From: Paracamarosporium sp. OC-R06-R3
Lineage: Eukaryota; Ascomycota; Dothideomycetes; Pleosporales; Didymosphaeriaceae
DNA length: 64,000 nucleotides
Direction: 5' to 3'
Assembly (NCBI GenBank): GCA_019828545.1
Contig: JACVRA010000210.1
Span: 682,531 to 746,530 of the forward strand
The notes under the pieces were generated by a model. That model had not been told where the DNA came from. It saw only the letters and a program-made list of their open reading frames with translations, and ran no database searches. The position numbers and the translations under genes were made by a program. The stretch's first letter is position 1. The number at the start of each line of letters is the position of its first letter. Positions 54,810 to 64,000 of the stretch are shown here, piece after piece.

Positions 54810-57546
54810 CTATCTTGTTGGACGCGGCAGATAAGCACCACCCGCAAGCACCAAATTCATCCTCGTGAATTGCACCTTGTAGACAGGACTCTCCTTTGTC
54901 TGGAACGCGCTGATTTGATCGGCCGTAACTCCAGACTCTTTGGCATTCTTCTTTGCACCCGTGACGGGAGCTCCAGATGCTCCCTTTGTTGTCAACGCTC
55001 CATCGGCTTTGGCCGCAGCAGCGCCGTCGGTGGCTTTAGATGTCGATTCATTCGTTTCCTGCACGGCATCCCAGACACGCACCGTCTGGTCAGCACCGCA
55101 AGACACGAGAACAGTTGACTCGACACTCCACGAAAGAGACCAGACGCCGCCTTTGCCATGACCGCGCATGCGCTTCTTTCGACGACCAGTCTCGAGGGTC
55201 CAAAGAACGATATTGCCCATGTCGTCTGCACTAGCAAGTGTCCTACCATCGGGCGAGCAGGCGATCGCTGTGACATTTCCGGTATGTCCAGTGAATAAGC
55301 GCAGACAGTTTCCACCTGATATGTGCCACATTCGGACTGTTCTGTCACAAGAGCCGGTAAATACGTAAAGATTATTCGGATGGAAAGCTACGCAGTCGAC
55401 ATCGTTTTCGTGTCCAACGTATATCCTCAAGGGCTCGATGTGGTCGGTCGCCCAAAGGCGAGCAGTCCTGTCATTAGAACCTGTGAGGAAGTAGTGGCCG
55501 TAAGGACCCCATTGTAGGTCCCAGATGGGGTTGTCGTGGCCGCGGTAGGCCACGAGACACTGCCAAACATCAAGGGACCATAGCCTGACAGTTTTGTCTT
55601 CTGATGCGGAGAGAAGATATTGTGATGATGTTGAAGGGCCGCTGGGATCAGGGTTGATTGTGGCAGGGGAAAAGGCGACAGCATAAATGGGACCTGAGTG
55701 GCCAACGAGTCGGCGTGAGGAAGCGGGCTGTGAGCTGTCCGAGGGAGATGTGAGCGCACTACCGTCCATTGACCATATTCGGATATACGACTCGGCCATG
55801 CCAGCCGCGACGAGCTTGTTGTCTCCAGAGAAGTCGATGCAGTTGATGCTATTCATTGATTAGTTTGATATGTCACGGCCAATTGAGTTTGAACTTACCT
55901 ATCATACGTGTTATGAAAGGTGTACATCGTGACGCTCACTCCAGGACCAACGCCGCCTGTCCTTGTGGTCTCAAGCCTGTAGCGGTCGCGGTGTTCAACC
56001 ACTTTCTGCACCTCCATTGAGACGTCCCGGGCTAGCGATGGTGGAAGAGGTACCATGTCACGAGAGGGAACATCGTCAGTTGGCTCGCGTTTTATGCGCG
56101 CCTCGTACTCGTCCACAAGTGAAGGCTGTCCTGGCCTTGGCACGTTCTTGGCATCTTCGTCCTGAAGTGCGGCGCGTACGTCGTCCTGCAAGTCCTGGTC
56201 CAGAGGATATGGCCCGAGTGTAAGCCGTATCCGGGATGCGTCGGCTTCGGGGTCGTGGCGGGATGTGAGCGGGTGACCAGGGTTATGGCCAGGAATGCCC
56301 TCGTCTTCCGCAGGAAGCTCATCATCATTCTGTCCGCTAGCAAGAATCGCGGCGATACTCCTCTCGGTCGTTGCGGTTCGGTCCACAGTAACAATGTTCA
56401 TATGGTCCCGTATAACGTCTATGAGTGCTTGCCCACCCTCGAACATCTTGGATTCCAGGAATTGGATCAAATTGTAAAACGGCATCAGCGTCATGGTCAC
56501 CCGGTACTTGTTGTCCAGGTATAGTTTTGCGAGGCGGTCAGATGTGAGATGTACTGGCAATCGTACGTTGTTTAGGGTTTTCAGATCGTCTGGGTGGTCG
56601 CGCTCAAAGTTATTCCGATACTTCGCGAAGAAAGCTTCAGCATCCTTTGTGAAGAACTCGCGCACGAGATCGAGATACGAGTAGACGAAGACAGGCCATA
56701 ATAATTTACGCAACTCGGGCTTGTATACGTCCAGGATGTCGTCCATGTACTTCCGCAGCAGCTCGAATGCTTTCATCGCTTTCGCGCCGCCCTGATCAGT
56801 ACTCTGCGGAACGAGCGTTGTACCGTTCGTCGCCATAGGTTCGGACTCCTTGCGGAGCATGGCCTCAGTGCGGACATAACCTTTTTTACTAAGATACTCT
56901 AGCACCTGGGTTCGTTAGCAGGGCACAAGACAAGACAAGACAAGACCGTAGGAGTGCTAGATTCTGGCTAACTTTAGAGATATCGAAGACAGCGGGGGAC
57001 CAGGTGGAAGAGCTGGCCGGACGTGAAAAAGCGGGCTGGCTGGGTCTATACTGTGACAGCGGCCCTATGTTGGGCATGCGCGGTCGGGCTTGGAATTGCT
57101 GTGTTTGGTGATGACTGTAGGAGGGGACGTTGGGGAAACTGCGATGCGCGTTTCCGGACATGTTGAAAGGTCGATATGGGGTTATCTCTGCATGTACGCA
57201 AGGCAAAGGATGGGTGAGTAATTAAAGCAGAGAGCCGCAAACCGATCGTGTGCGTCCTTTGTACAGCCATAGTCATTCACCTCACCTATTGCCCAGCCAC
57301 GCGGAAAAGCTCAGGGGAAAACAATAGCGAAAACAATAGCAAACCCAGTGAAAGAAAAGAAAAGTTGCTACTCACAATTTGGTTCAGGTTCTGCTGCGAC
57401 TGCGGTCCTCCTGCGCCTCCAGCGGGCGGAGGCACCGAATTCTGCTGCGGCGGCATTCCATTATGCGGCGGCAGTCCCGCGCTCGGTGGCCCATTTCCTA
57501 CGCTCATTGCGCGTCCAGCCCCAGGCCCTGGCGGGGGCCCGGACAT
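54810..57546 (-). CDS. taf5: TFIID/SAGA subunit TAF5, LisH-NTD2-WD40, 738 aa
   Basis: Scaffold subunit of TFIID and, in fungi, SAGA. Exons are 57546-57376, 56905-55899 and 55848-54810, with introns of 470 and 50 nt. Exon 1 encodes a Pro/Gly/Gln-rich leader ending NLNQI, which joins VLEYLSKKGYVRTEAML to complete the LisH motif. The NTD2 domain follows (about residues 90-220: FELLRKYMDDILDVYKPEL, LVREFFTKDAEAFFAKY). The C-terminal WD40 propeller has about six to seven repeats ending in RLW, RMW, VLW and RVW. The last is interrupted by an Ala/Thr-rich insert. The product ends AGGAYLPRPTR, as is usual. The first intron is ten times the local norm and contains a possible alternative first exon. 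The gene is head to head with med11. Confidence 0.95.
56925..56946. repeat. CAAGA pentanucleotide repeat next to the taf5 branch site
   Basis: About four CAAGA units; read on the taf5 strand they make a TCTTG pyrimidine-rich run just upstream of the TGCTAAC branch site. Length changes could alter splice efficiency. Confidence 0.6.
56973..57161 (-). other. Possible alternative first exon of taf5, nested in intron 1
   Basis: An ATG at about 57161 opens a minus-strand frame (MSGNAHRSFPNVPSYSHHQ ... SPAVFDISK) that reaches a GTTAGC donor near 56972. From there a 67-nt intron, with a TGCTAAC branch and the same CCCAG acceptor, would join in phase to VLEYLSKKGY of exon 2. The result would be a TAF5 with a different leader lacking the first LisH residues. 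Composition is Ser/Pro/Gln-rich, like the main leader. This could also be chance inside a long intron. Confidence 0.4.
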
Positions 57547-58118
57547 GGTACAGGTTTCCCAGCTCTTTCACGATGCGCCAGACGGTCGCATTCACCTCGA
57601 GGCGGGTTCGGTCGCGTAGGGCATGGAGCGCGGATCGATGTTCAGGCGGGACGTTTTCGGGCGAGTGGGTGCCAAGCGATGAAGGTTGAAGCGTTCTCGG
57701 GCCGTAGTTTACTGGGAGAGGTGAGAGGTGCGCGTCAACACTTCCTTATAACGTAGACGAGGCCGCGACCATGGTACGCCAGCGCGTTGCGGCCGTGCGC
57801 GCCAAGCTCATGGCGGGGAGCTCCATAGCTAGGAGCTTCCTTTCACTACAACGTTCACAGTGCCCTCACTACACATTCATTGGCACTCCTGTTCTGCGTC
57901 ACAAAAAGGTGATATACTGCGCGGTCTTTTTCTTGGTCTATGTTCGTGCAGACCCATCTAGGCCATCCTCACTCGTCACCCTTTCCTAAGGCTCCCCGCA
58001 ATCCACCTCCAGGCCACAGCTCCACCAGCACGCGACACCCACCCATTCAGGCCTCGTCAAATTCGCAGACGACTACCCACACCAACAGCAACTCCTCTGA
58101 CGCCTAAGCCTGGTAGCG
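57547..58118. promoter_or_regulatory. Divergent promoter, taf5 / med11
   Basis: 572 bp shared by two genes for RNA polymerase II initiation factors. No TATA box seen. A 72-aa plus frame (57771-57989) has no support. Confidence 0.5.
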
Positions 58119-58688
58119 ATGGCCCCAGACAACGAAAACTACCGCTCGCTCGCAACGACCCAAATCCGCGCCCTGTCGACCCTCGCATCCCGCGTCCCTC
58201 CAATCCTCAACCACGCAGCGACCACCCTCTCCCAACTAACCAACTCGCCCATCCCGTCCTCCGCTGCTACCGCAGATTCACCGCAAGCCCGCCGCGATGC
58301 TCTTTCTGCGTCTGCGGGAGAGTACTTCTCCGCCGTGTTTAACCTCGCCAAGGATCTACACAAACAAGTCAGCGACCTGGAGGAGGCGGGCGTGATTCCT
58401 GCCGAGGAGGTCCGGTATGTCGCGCGGACGGGGGCAGAGGACAAGGCAAGTGTAGCAGCGCCGACTGGAGCAGGAATGCCGCAGACGACGGCCAAGGACA
58501 GCGAGGCTAGCGTTACAAATGGCGGATTGGGCGAGTTCGATATCGGGGTGCTGAATGCGCGGGCGGGCGTGCGAGAAGGGGGCGAGGGAGAGGTATTGGA
58601 AAAGGTCAAGAGGCTTTTGGACGATTTGGAAACGCGGACAAAGAACGGGAATGGGAAAGATGGAGAAGAGAAGATGGATGAGACGTGA
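58119..58688 (+). CDS. med11: Mediator complex subunit 11 (MED11), 189 aa
   Basis: Head-module subunit of Mediator that pairs with Med22 and contacts TFIIH. Single exon from ATG. The N-terminal 100 residues hold the Med11 helical pair: NYRSLATTQIRALSTLASRV and ILNHAATTLSQLTNSPI, then the YFSAVFNLAKDLHKQVSDL segment and LEEAGVIPAEEVRYV. The second half is low-complexity, with a final helix (VLEKVKRLLDDLETRTK). Fungal Med11 usually has this size, larger than the 117-residue human protein. Nuclear. Confidence 0.88.
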   Translation: MAPDNENYRSLATTQIRALSTLASRVPPILNHAATTLSQLTNSPIPSSAATADSPQARRDALSASAGEYFSAVFNLAKDLHKQVSDLEEAGVIPAEEVRYVARTGAEDKASVAAPTGAGMPQTTAKDSEASVTNGGLGEFDIGVLNARAGVREGGEGEVLEKVKRLLDDLETRTKNGNGKDGEEKMDET

Positions 58689-59536
58689 GGGGAATGCTGC
58701 CAACAACTACCTTTGGCTCTCCGAGCTTTGGAACCTGTGTCTAAGTAAGGTCGCATGCGGAATATGGTTCGCTTCATCCATTTCCGCACATCGAACATCT
58801 TGTACAGCAACGCCCAAAAAGTAGCGCTAATCCTCTCCCTCACTGAAACGCAGTCCGAAAGAGCTTGATAAAAAGGGACACATTCCGGAAAGATAAAAGC
58901 AGAAAAGAAGAGCGAGGATCAAAACAACCGCTACAAGGATGACGGCCGAGATACGCTGAGAAAGACTACTGTTGCAGAGTTGCGAATGAACCAACGGAAG
59001 CAGCATGCCTGCATTCAGGCCTCGCAGCCAGGACAACGTCAAAGACATAAACTCGAGACCGACACTGAGATCCCGTTGCCAAAGTGCCACTTCCCTTCGC
59101 CGCTCGTTGCAAACGTAAGGAACCAAGACACGTCGCCGGGTAGACCCATTTACCATGGATCACGCCAGCCCAAGCCGCACAACAACTCAACAGCACTGTC
59201 GCACCCACTTCAGCGCAAATCACTCTGCCCAGAAAGGTAACATAGAAGCACATAGACGGACATCATACCAATGATTCGCACGTATGTAAGATACATAGCA
59301 AAAGAAAACCTTCGTGCGTATGCGCATGGGAATCTTGAAGCCCCCTCCCTGCCTCCCTCGCTCGTCTTCATATGTAACCCTTAACCAACAATATGAATGT
59401 GCACATACAAAAGCGGCGTCCATGCCGACGACCAACTCCACACTACTCCAAGCCCTAGACAGATAGATTGATAGATAAGGAAAAAGCGCTCGCTACAGTT
59501 GCACAAGGATAGATAGATGAAGGAAAAAAGTTTCGT
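58689..59536. other. Convergent intergenic region
   Basis: This 848-bp gap is between the 3' ends of med11 and bsd2. Short frames only; an AGATAGAT run lies near 59461-59520. No gene supported. Confidence 0.45.
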
Positions 59537-60763
59537 TTAGACGCTCCTTTCAGGGCTCTCACCCTCGGCTATGACGGCCACGCCCAGCCCCCGATCGGGA
59601 GATTGCAACACGAGCTGCTCGTGCCTCCTTGCCCTCACGAAATCGCTTACGCTCTTGATCAGAATGAACCAACCAACAATCATAAGTCCGTATGCAAGCC
59701 AGTCGCTACTGCTAATCCCTGAGCTTGCGGGTGTAGTCTCTCCTGCATTCCCGTTGCCCCCTAATGCATTCGGATCAAAGTCGTGACTGTTCGGATCACT
59801 CGGCACGCCGCCGTCGAAGCCGCCACCTGGTGAGTCATTCCCGGATGAGAGGTTTGAAGCCGATTTCATGGTGAAGCCGTATTGGACGAGCGTTATTCCG
59901 AGACCAGCGCGGGAACCGTTTTTGGCGGCGTGGGTAGTGTGGAGAAGGTAGGTAAGGAGGAAACCAACGAGCTGGAAGGACATGGATATCATGGCATTCC
60001 ATACGAAAGAGAAGACGGATCCGACAGGGAGACCTTCAACGAAGACTTCATCGCCAAAGGTGCCAGGGGCGAGAATCGTGGTTTCCCAGTAGGGCGGCGT
60101 GGCATCGGCTGCAGCTTGTTCATAGGTCTAAATAGTATTAGTACTCTTATACTGCAAGCCTACTACATGTATAGGTGCACGTACCGGAGGCTTCTCCTCG
60201 ACCTCTTCCCCTCTCGTTGGCTTTGCACTGAGGTTCGCCCACACGCCGTCGTTCTGTCCTCCGCCATATATCCTGCCTCCACTTGGAGCAACTGGGGTAA
60301 AAACGGGCAGCTGTGTCACGCTCCTTTGTCTTCCTGGCCTTACTGGCCTCAGCGTGTTGTCGTCGACGTCTCTCTGCTCCTCTGGGCTTCCCCGCATGAG
60401 CCGTTGCCGATCATCGCTCTCGTCGTCTTCGTCATCCGAGTCGGCGTCGAAAGTGTCTGCGAGGGTGCCGTCGGCATCGTTGGCGAGCGGGTCGTCCGAG
60501 AGGAGACGGCGCGAAGCGGCGGTTGGCGACGAGGCGCGGCTATGGAACGACGGGGGTGGCGAGGCGGGGATGGGGTATGGCGCTTGGGGGCTTTGGGGAG
60601 TGTCAACAATGTCGTCGTCGTCGTGCTCTGCAATCTGTGCGTATCGCATTGTCAGTCTCGTCGTGTTCTGCGAGTGCGGGTACCCCTGGGGCGCGGAGAC
60701 GCTGCCTCGAGGTGCGGCCTGGGGCTGTTGAGTACGTACCCGCTCGTATCGCTGCGGGCCCAT
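59537..60763 (-). CDS. bsd2: Bsd2/Ndfip-family ubiquitin-ligase adaptor, 354 aa
   Basis: Golgi/endosome membrane adaptor that recruits Rsp5-type ligases to transporters such as Nramp metal carriers. Exons are 60763-60740 (24 nt), 60634-60185 and 60127-59537. The start is MGPQRYER, then IAEHDDDDIVDTPQ. The acidic N-terminal region includes DDPLANDADGTLADTFDADS. Two PY-type motifs lie just before the membrane region: PPTY (spanning the second junction) and PPYW. Three hydrophobic segments follow: SVFSFVWNAMISMSFQLVGF, a glycine-rich one (GSRAGLGITLVQYGF) and DWLAYGLMIVGWFILIKSV, matching the Ndfip/Bsd2 fold. The first intron is 105 nt with no stop, so retaining it would insert 35 residues in frame. 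Head to head with cbp6. Confidence 0.92.
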
Positions 60764-61074
60764 TATTGCGCTGCAGCGGACTGGTGCGCTGCGAGCTTGA
60801 AAGGAGACGGGAGTGAAAGGAATAGAAAGTAAAGAAGCGAGTGAAAGGAACGGTAGGCGTGGTATGTGAGTGTGTCAGGCGCAGGTGTCAGTCCATGGGC
60901 GTCGCAGCGCTGGGCCAAGTCCGTGGAAGCCGCAGCGCCTGTGGACCCGCCCGAACGGGGCAAGGCTCAGCCACCGCTTTGTCACACTACGCGCCGCCAC
61001 TGAACCTATCGAATGTCGTAGATGATGCGAGCATTTGTTGCGGACGAACAATCGCGCACATCACGACAGCCGCC
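60764..61074. promoter_or_regulatory. Divergent promoter, bsd2 / cbp6
   Basis: 311 bp between two start codons; shared regulatory DNA is expected. No motif called. Confidence 0.5.
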
Positions 61075-61541
61075 ATGTCGCAAGCCGTGAGTATTTGCGG
61101 CACTGCAGTGTTCTGTCGCATCGCTGACCCCAATACCTGCAGACCATATCAAAGCACTACACGCGCATCCTCTCCCTCTGGCCAAAGGACCTCCTCCGCC
61201 CAAACCTCCCCTTCACACGCACAATTGAGCGCCGTGCAACACCCTATGGCGTGAAGCCCGTATCGCCGCCTCTCGAGGATGCAAATAAGTCGGATGCAGC
61301 CGCAAAGCCTGCACCTGTAGCAAAATCAAGCCCACAAGCCGAGTTGCCACAGATCAATGCGCTATACTCTCTGCTCGAGAACCGATACAGCAAGAAATAC
61401 CCCATGTCACCGGGCGTGTTGAAGCCGACATCGAATCCGGAACACTATGATCGCCTAATGGAGGAGATCGAGCGCGCGCCCAAGAAGAGCTGGCTGCAGG
61501 CCAAGATGGACGAGTGGAAAATGAAGATCAGATGGCAGTAG
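61075..61541 (+). CDS. cbp6: Cytochrome b assembly factor Cbp6/UQCC2, 136 aa
   Basis: Mitochondrial protein that, with Cbp3, binds newly made cytochrome b at the ribosome exit and starts complex III assembly. Exons are 61075-61086 (12 nt, MSQA) and 61143-61541; the 56-nt intron ends CCTGCAG. The product has SKHYTRILSLWPKDLLRP, matching the Y-x-L-W-P-D pattern of the family. The C-terminal half, NALYSLLENRYSKKYPM, then KPTSNPEHYDRLMEEI and KKSWLQAKMDEWK, resembles yeast Cbp6 (ALSTIMNN...KPAGNPQYYQRL). Length fits (yeast 162, human UQCC2 126). The N-terminus is short, with a weak presequence, as is common for this family. Confidence 0.9.
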
Positions 61542-61944
61542 TGTGGTACAGGAAGTGTATAATAAGAATAGCGGTTGGAGCTTTTCGTGTACAACAATAG
61601 GGAATAGGCGCATTGCGACTGGAAAATATCTCTGGAATGTACAATATGCATCACACCATCGGGCATTAGGACCTTGTGATAGGTAGTCGTCCACCACGAA
61701 CACTATGGTTCATACAACCACTGTACAAACAAACCTAGGGCAGGGGTTTCTACCCAAGACACATAATGCAAAATCAATCAATGTCGTATGAGAGGTTCCC
61801 CTCATGCTTAGGTACTATGAGCAATGCGTCCTCCAACGCAAATAAAATCATGAGCAATGGGTATCGTAAACGCCGAACAAGTCAAACACCCCAATAATTC
61901 AACACCCCAACATTGAGAGCACGCTTCTCCATTCTCGGAAGACA
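61542..61944. other. Convergent intergenic region
   Basis: This 403-bp gap lies between the 3' ends of cbp6 and the next minus-strand gene. No gene seen. Confidence 0.5.
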
Positions 61945-63178
61945 TCACTTGCTCGCCAAAAAGATACGGGTGGACCGCCTCTTGACCAGGATATCTAAAA
62001 CAACTTGTAAGTAGACATTGCATGTTCAAGAGTAGAATACTCACCTATACCAGAATCAATGCTGCCATTACGAGCCTTCTTATTCCTGGAGCGCTTCGTC
62101 CCGTCCTTGTGGCTCTCGTCATTTGGGATGTTCGCATCGGCGCGATCAGGGTACTTGACCTATATGCGGGTTGGCGAGAAGTGAGGGAAATATGTATCGA
62201 TACGCTTACCTGATCCTTCACATCCCAGTCAGACAAGTCAGAAGGGCAATCCGAGAACGGACTGGACTCGAGAAGCATTCCCTTGGCACGATCGGCCTCT
62301 CTAGTATCTGCTGGTGGTCGTGAGCCAACACTCCGATTATGACTTCATCATCACAAAACATACCTGCTCCGACGCTTCCAGGCCCTGTGTGAATACTGTC
62401 GTCCGAGGAATTCAGATGAACGAGCCCACTGCTCACAGAACCTGGGGTTTTCTCTTCTTCGGTAACGCTCACGGCTCGCGCCACTGCTCCCCCACCTGAA
62501 GCTGCATCCAAAGCACGGCCGTCAATCCCAGCAAGCAAAGCGGGAGGAATCCTCATACCGCAAAGCTTGTAACTGTCGACCATGTCCAGCCCCTTCACCA
62601 GCATGTGCTGCCCAATCATCATGCCCTCAATCTGCCCTAACAGCCGCTCGCGGTCGGGATGACCTGGAAACAGGTTGTCCCGCAACAGTGTATTCCGGTG
62701 GACATTTCCATCGAGCAGAGTGACCGCCGAGTCTTCTTGCAAGAACTGGGCGAGTAACTGCTCGGGATGAGGTCTAGCTGGCTCCTGTGCGCGGTCTTGG
62801 AGCAAATCGCTATCGTCACTCCCAAGAGGAAGCACGCCGCCAGATGCATCTTCCGACATCTGCACATCCTCATCTTCTTCAAGCCAAAGGCCCACAGGTC
62901 GCGGCGTAGGTGGACGTCCATCTGGGTCGTTGGGATCGTTGAACTCGTGGTAGACTGCGAGCATGAGCACCGACGCATAACTTTCTATGTTTCATTTAGT
63001 CCCTATAAGGTAGCTTACTGCCATTATCATCCCAGAACCCGTCGGTGCCATTCCACCGGTATGTTCCATCATAGAAGAGTATGGACCTTTCTGTGAGCAG
63101 GTCTTTCCAGTGGGCGGGGTGCTTGTGGCTCCCTGTGGTAGCAGTGCCGTTGCAATCAATGTTGTTTACTCCAGCCAT
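61945..63178 (-). CDS. Unknown protein, five exons, 347 aa
   Basis: Exons are 63178-63019, 62984-62364, 62307-62210, 62159-62045 and 61994-61945. The last three introns are 56, 50 and 50 nt with normal signals. The first would be only 34 nt (donor GTAAGC, acceptor ACATAG) but is the join that preserves frame; the total length is a multiple of three. The N-terminus MAGVNNIDCNGTATTGSHKH leads into HWKDLLTERSILFYDGTYRW, an aromatic segment that could be a small domain. The middle holds HPEQLLAQFLQEDSAVTLLDG, a LLGQIEGMMIGQHMLVKGLD helix and a Ser-rich part. The end is basic (KRSRNKKARNGS ... VKRRSTRIFLASK), a possible nuclear signal. I do not recognise the family. Confidence 0.72.
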
Positions 63179-63849
63179 GTCTCGGTTTATAGCAGGAAAC
63201 CCCGGAAGAGTCGTGGAGTTTCCACAAGAGGTGGGAGGCAGGAAGCAGGAGCAATTTGGGTGTGTACCTTAGCGTGGTTGCTGCGGGGAGACTGCGAGTG
63301 AAGGAAGGAGCGGTTGAGTTAAAAGGGCGCGTAGCAGAATACTTGTTAATGAAAGACAAGCACAGAGCGGCTCAGCAGTCATGTCGAAATCCGTTTTCTC
63401 GATTTCGAAAAACGACAAACCAGCCGGAAACCCCAAACATAGCAACAAGTCATCGAAACCGAGAAGTTGGTAAGACAATCAAACTTCAATGCTGGATGAC
63501 CGACGATGGTAATTCCCTTGAACCAGAAAACAAATTCCATAGTAGAATACAGAAACACCCATTCCGATATTACATCTATCTTTTTGGGAGCTGAAGATGC
63601 AAGCTCGCACATGAGCAAACTCCATACCACATGCTAAAAACACTTAAAACAACACCAGCCATACCGTCTCGACGAGAATAACACCTTAATCGCCCTTGGC
63701 CCGAAAACGCCATTTCGTAATTGCAGACATCCGCCCTTGGTAGGTGTACCAACAAAAGAGCTACTGGAGATATTTGTTGTACAGCTTCGTGCATCTAATG
63801 GAAGGAATACAAAAGAGAAAGCCGACAAACTAGTGAAGGCGGTGCGCAG
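63179..63849. other. Intergenic
   Basis: This 671-bp stretch holds the promoter of the five-exon gene and the 3' flank of the gene at the right edge. Nothing else seen. Confidence 0.5.
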
Positions 63850-64000
63850 CTAGGATGCTGAATGAACAGTCCCAGCGTGAGCTGCGACGGGTATGTTGGT
63901 GATATTGTTGGTTCCGAGCTGCTGGCTGAATTCGATTCGCTTAGCCTTTTCCTGCTCCATCATGGCACGGTCAGCCTTGGTCACTCGGGGCTTCCGAACG
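63850..64000 (-). CDS. C-terminal end of an unidentified protein, cut by window edge
   Basis: The minus-strand frame is open from the right edge to a TAG at 63850-63852, giving about 50 residues. It begins with a charged stretch (VRKPRVTKADRAMMEQEKAK), then IEFSQQLGTNNITNIPVA, and ends GTVHSAS. Composition fits the C-terminal tail of a larger protein. Family unknown. Confidence 0.55.
   Translation of the reverse strand, partial: VRKPRVTKADRAMMEQEKAKRIEFSQQLGTNNITNIPVAAHAGTVHSAS

Noticed and set aside
1..64000. CRISPR arrays, prophage, bacterial operons, rRNA
   Set aside because: None are visible. The short repeats found are in-frame coding repeats or simple-sequence runs, and gene structure is eukaryotic throughout.

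Overview
The window is nuclear DNA of a filamentous ascomycete. Thirty protein-coding genes are supported, many of them mosaics of short introns of about 45-120 nt with GTRNGT donors, CTAAC/CTGAC-like branch sites and YAG acceptors. Products include Exo1, TAF5, MED11, SmD1, eL29, Tan1, Tma16 and the Cbp6/UQCC2 cytochrome b factor, together with a GH7 cellulase. A Dothideomycete (Pleosporales-like) source is my impression from gene style only. I saw no CRISPR, prophage, bacterial operon, rRNA or convincing tRNA. All gene models were spliced by eye from donor, branch and acceptor signals plus reading-frame continuity.

Layout. 0-20 kb is a dense housekeeping block: an unidentified nuclear-looking protein cut by the left edge, a mitochondrial helical-repeat (PPR-like) protein, a TauD/TfdA dioxygenase, SmD1, Mtq2 and SDHAF3 (head to head), a cysteine-rich protein ending in a CaaX box, Pkr1, an AMSH/Sst2 deubiquitinase, an AMMECR1 protein, ribosomal protein eL29 and an unknown disordered protein. 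20-31 kb is sparse and accessory-like: a Dal5-type MFS transporter, a GPI-anchored cysteine-rich wall protein, a secreted GH7 cellulase and an APH-fold kinase with a decayed active site, separated by 0.5-1.8 kb gaps. 31-37 kb is housekeeping again (Tan1, Tma16, Exo1). 37-48.7 kb carries a repeat-rich basic/acidic protein, a BAHD-like acyltransferase, an 1100-residue Ser/Thr mucin and a Q/P-rich unknown protein. 48.7-53.1 kb is a 4.4 kb gene-free stretch. 53-64 kb is dense again: homocysteine S-methyltransferase, TAF5 head to head with MED11, Bsd2 head to head with Cbp6, an unknown five-exon gene and the 3' end of another gene.

Themes. Several genes serve mitochondrial biogenesis (SDHAF3 for complex II, Cbp6 for complex III, the PPR-like protein). 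Others serve gene expression (SmD1, eL29, Mtq2, Tma16, Tan1, TAF5, MED11). The secreted or wall group (GH7, GPI protein, mucin) and the transporter, acyltransferase and pseudokinase are the environment-facing set. I found no clear undescribed multi-gene system. The best leads are the APH pseudokinase, the nested alternative first exon of TAF5, an MFS upstream ORF that overlaps the main start by four bases, a candidate 34-nt intron, and a run of genes with first coding exons of 7-24 nt that automated annotation is likely to miss.
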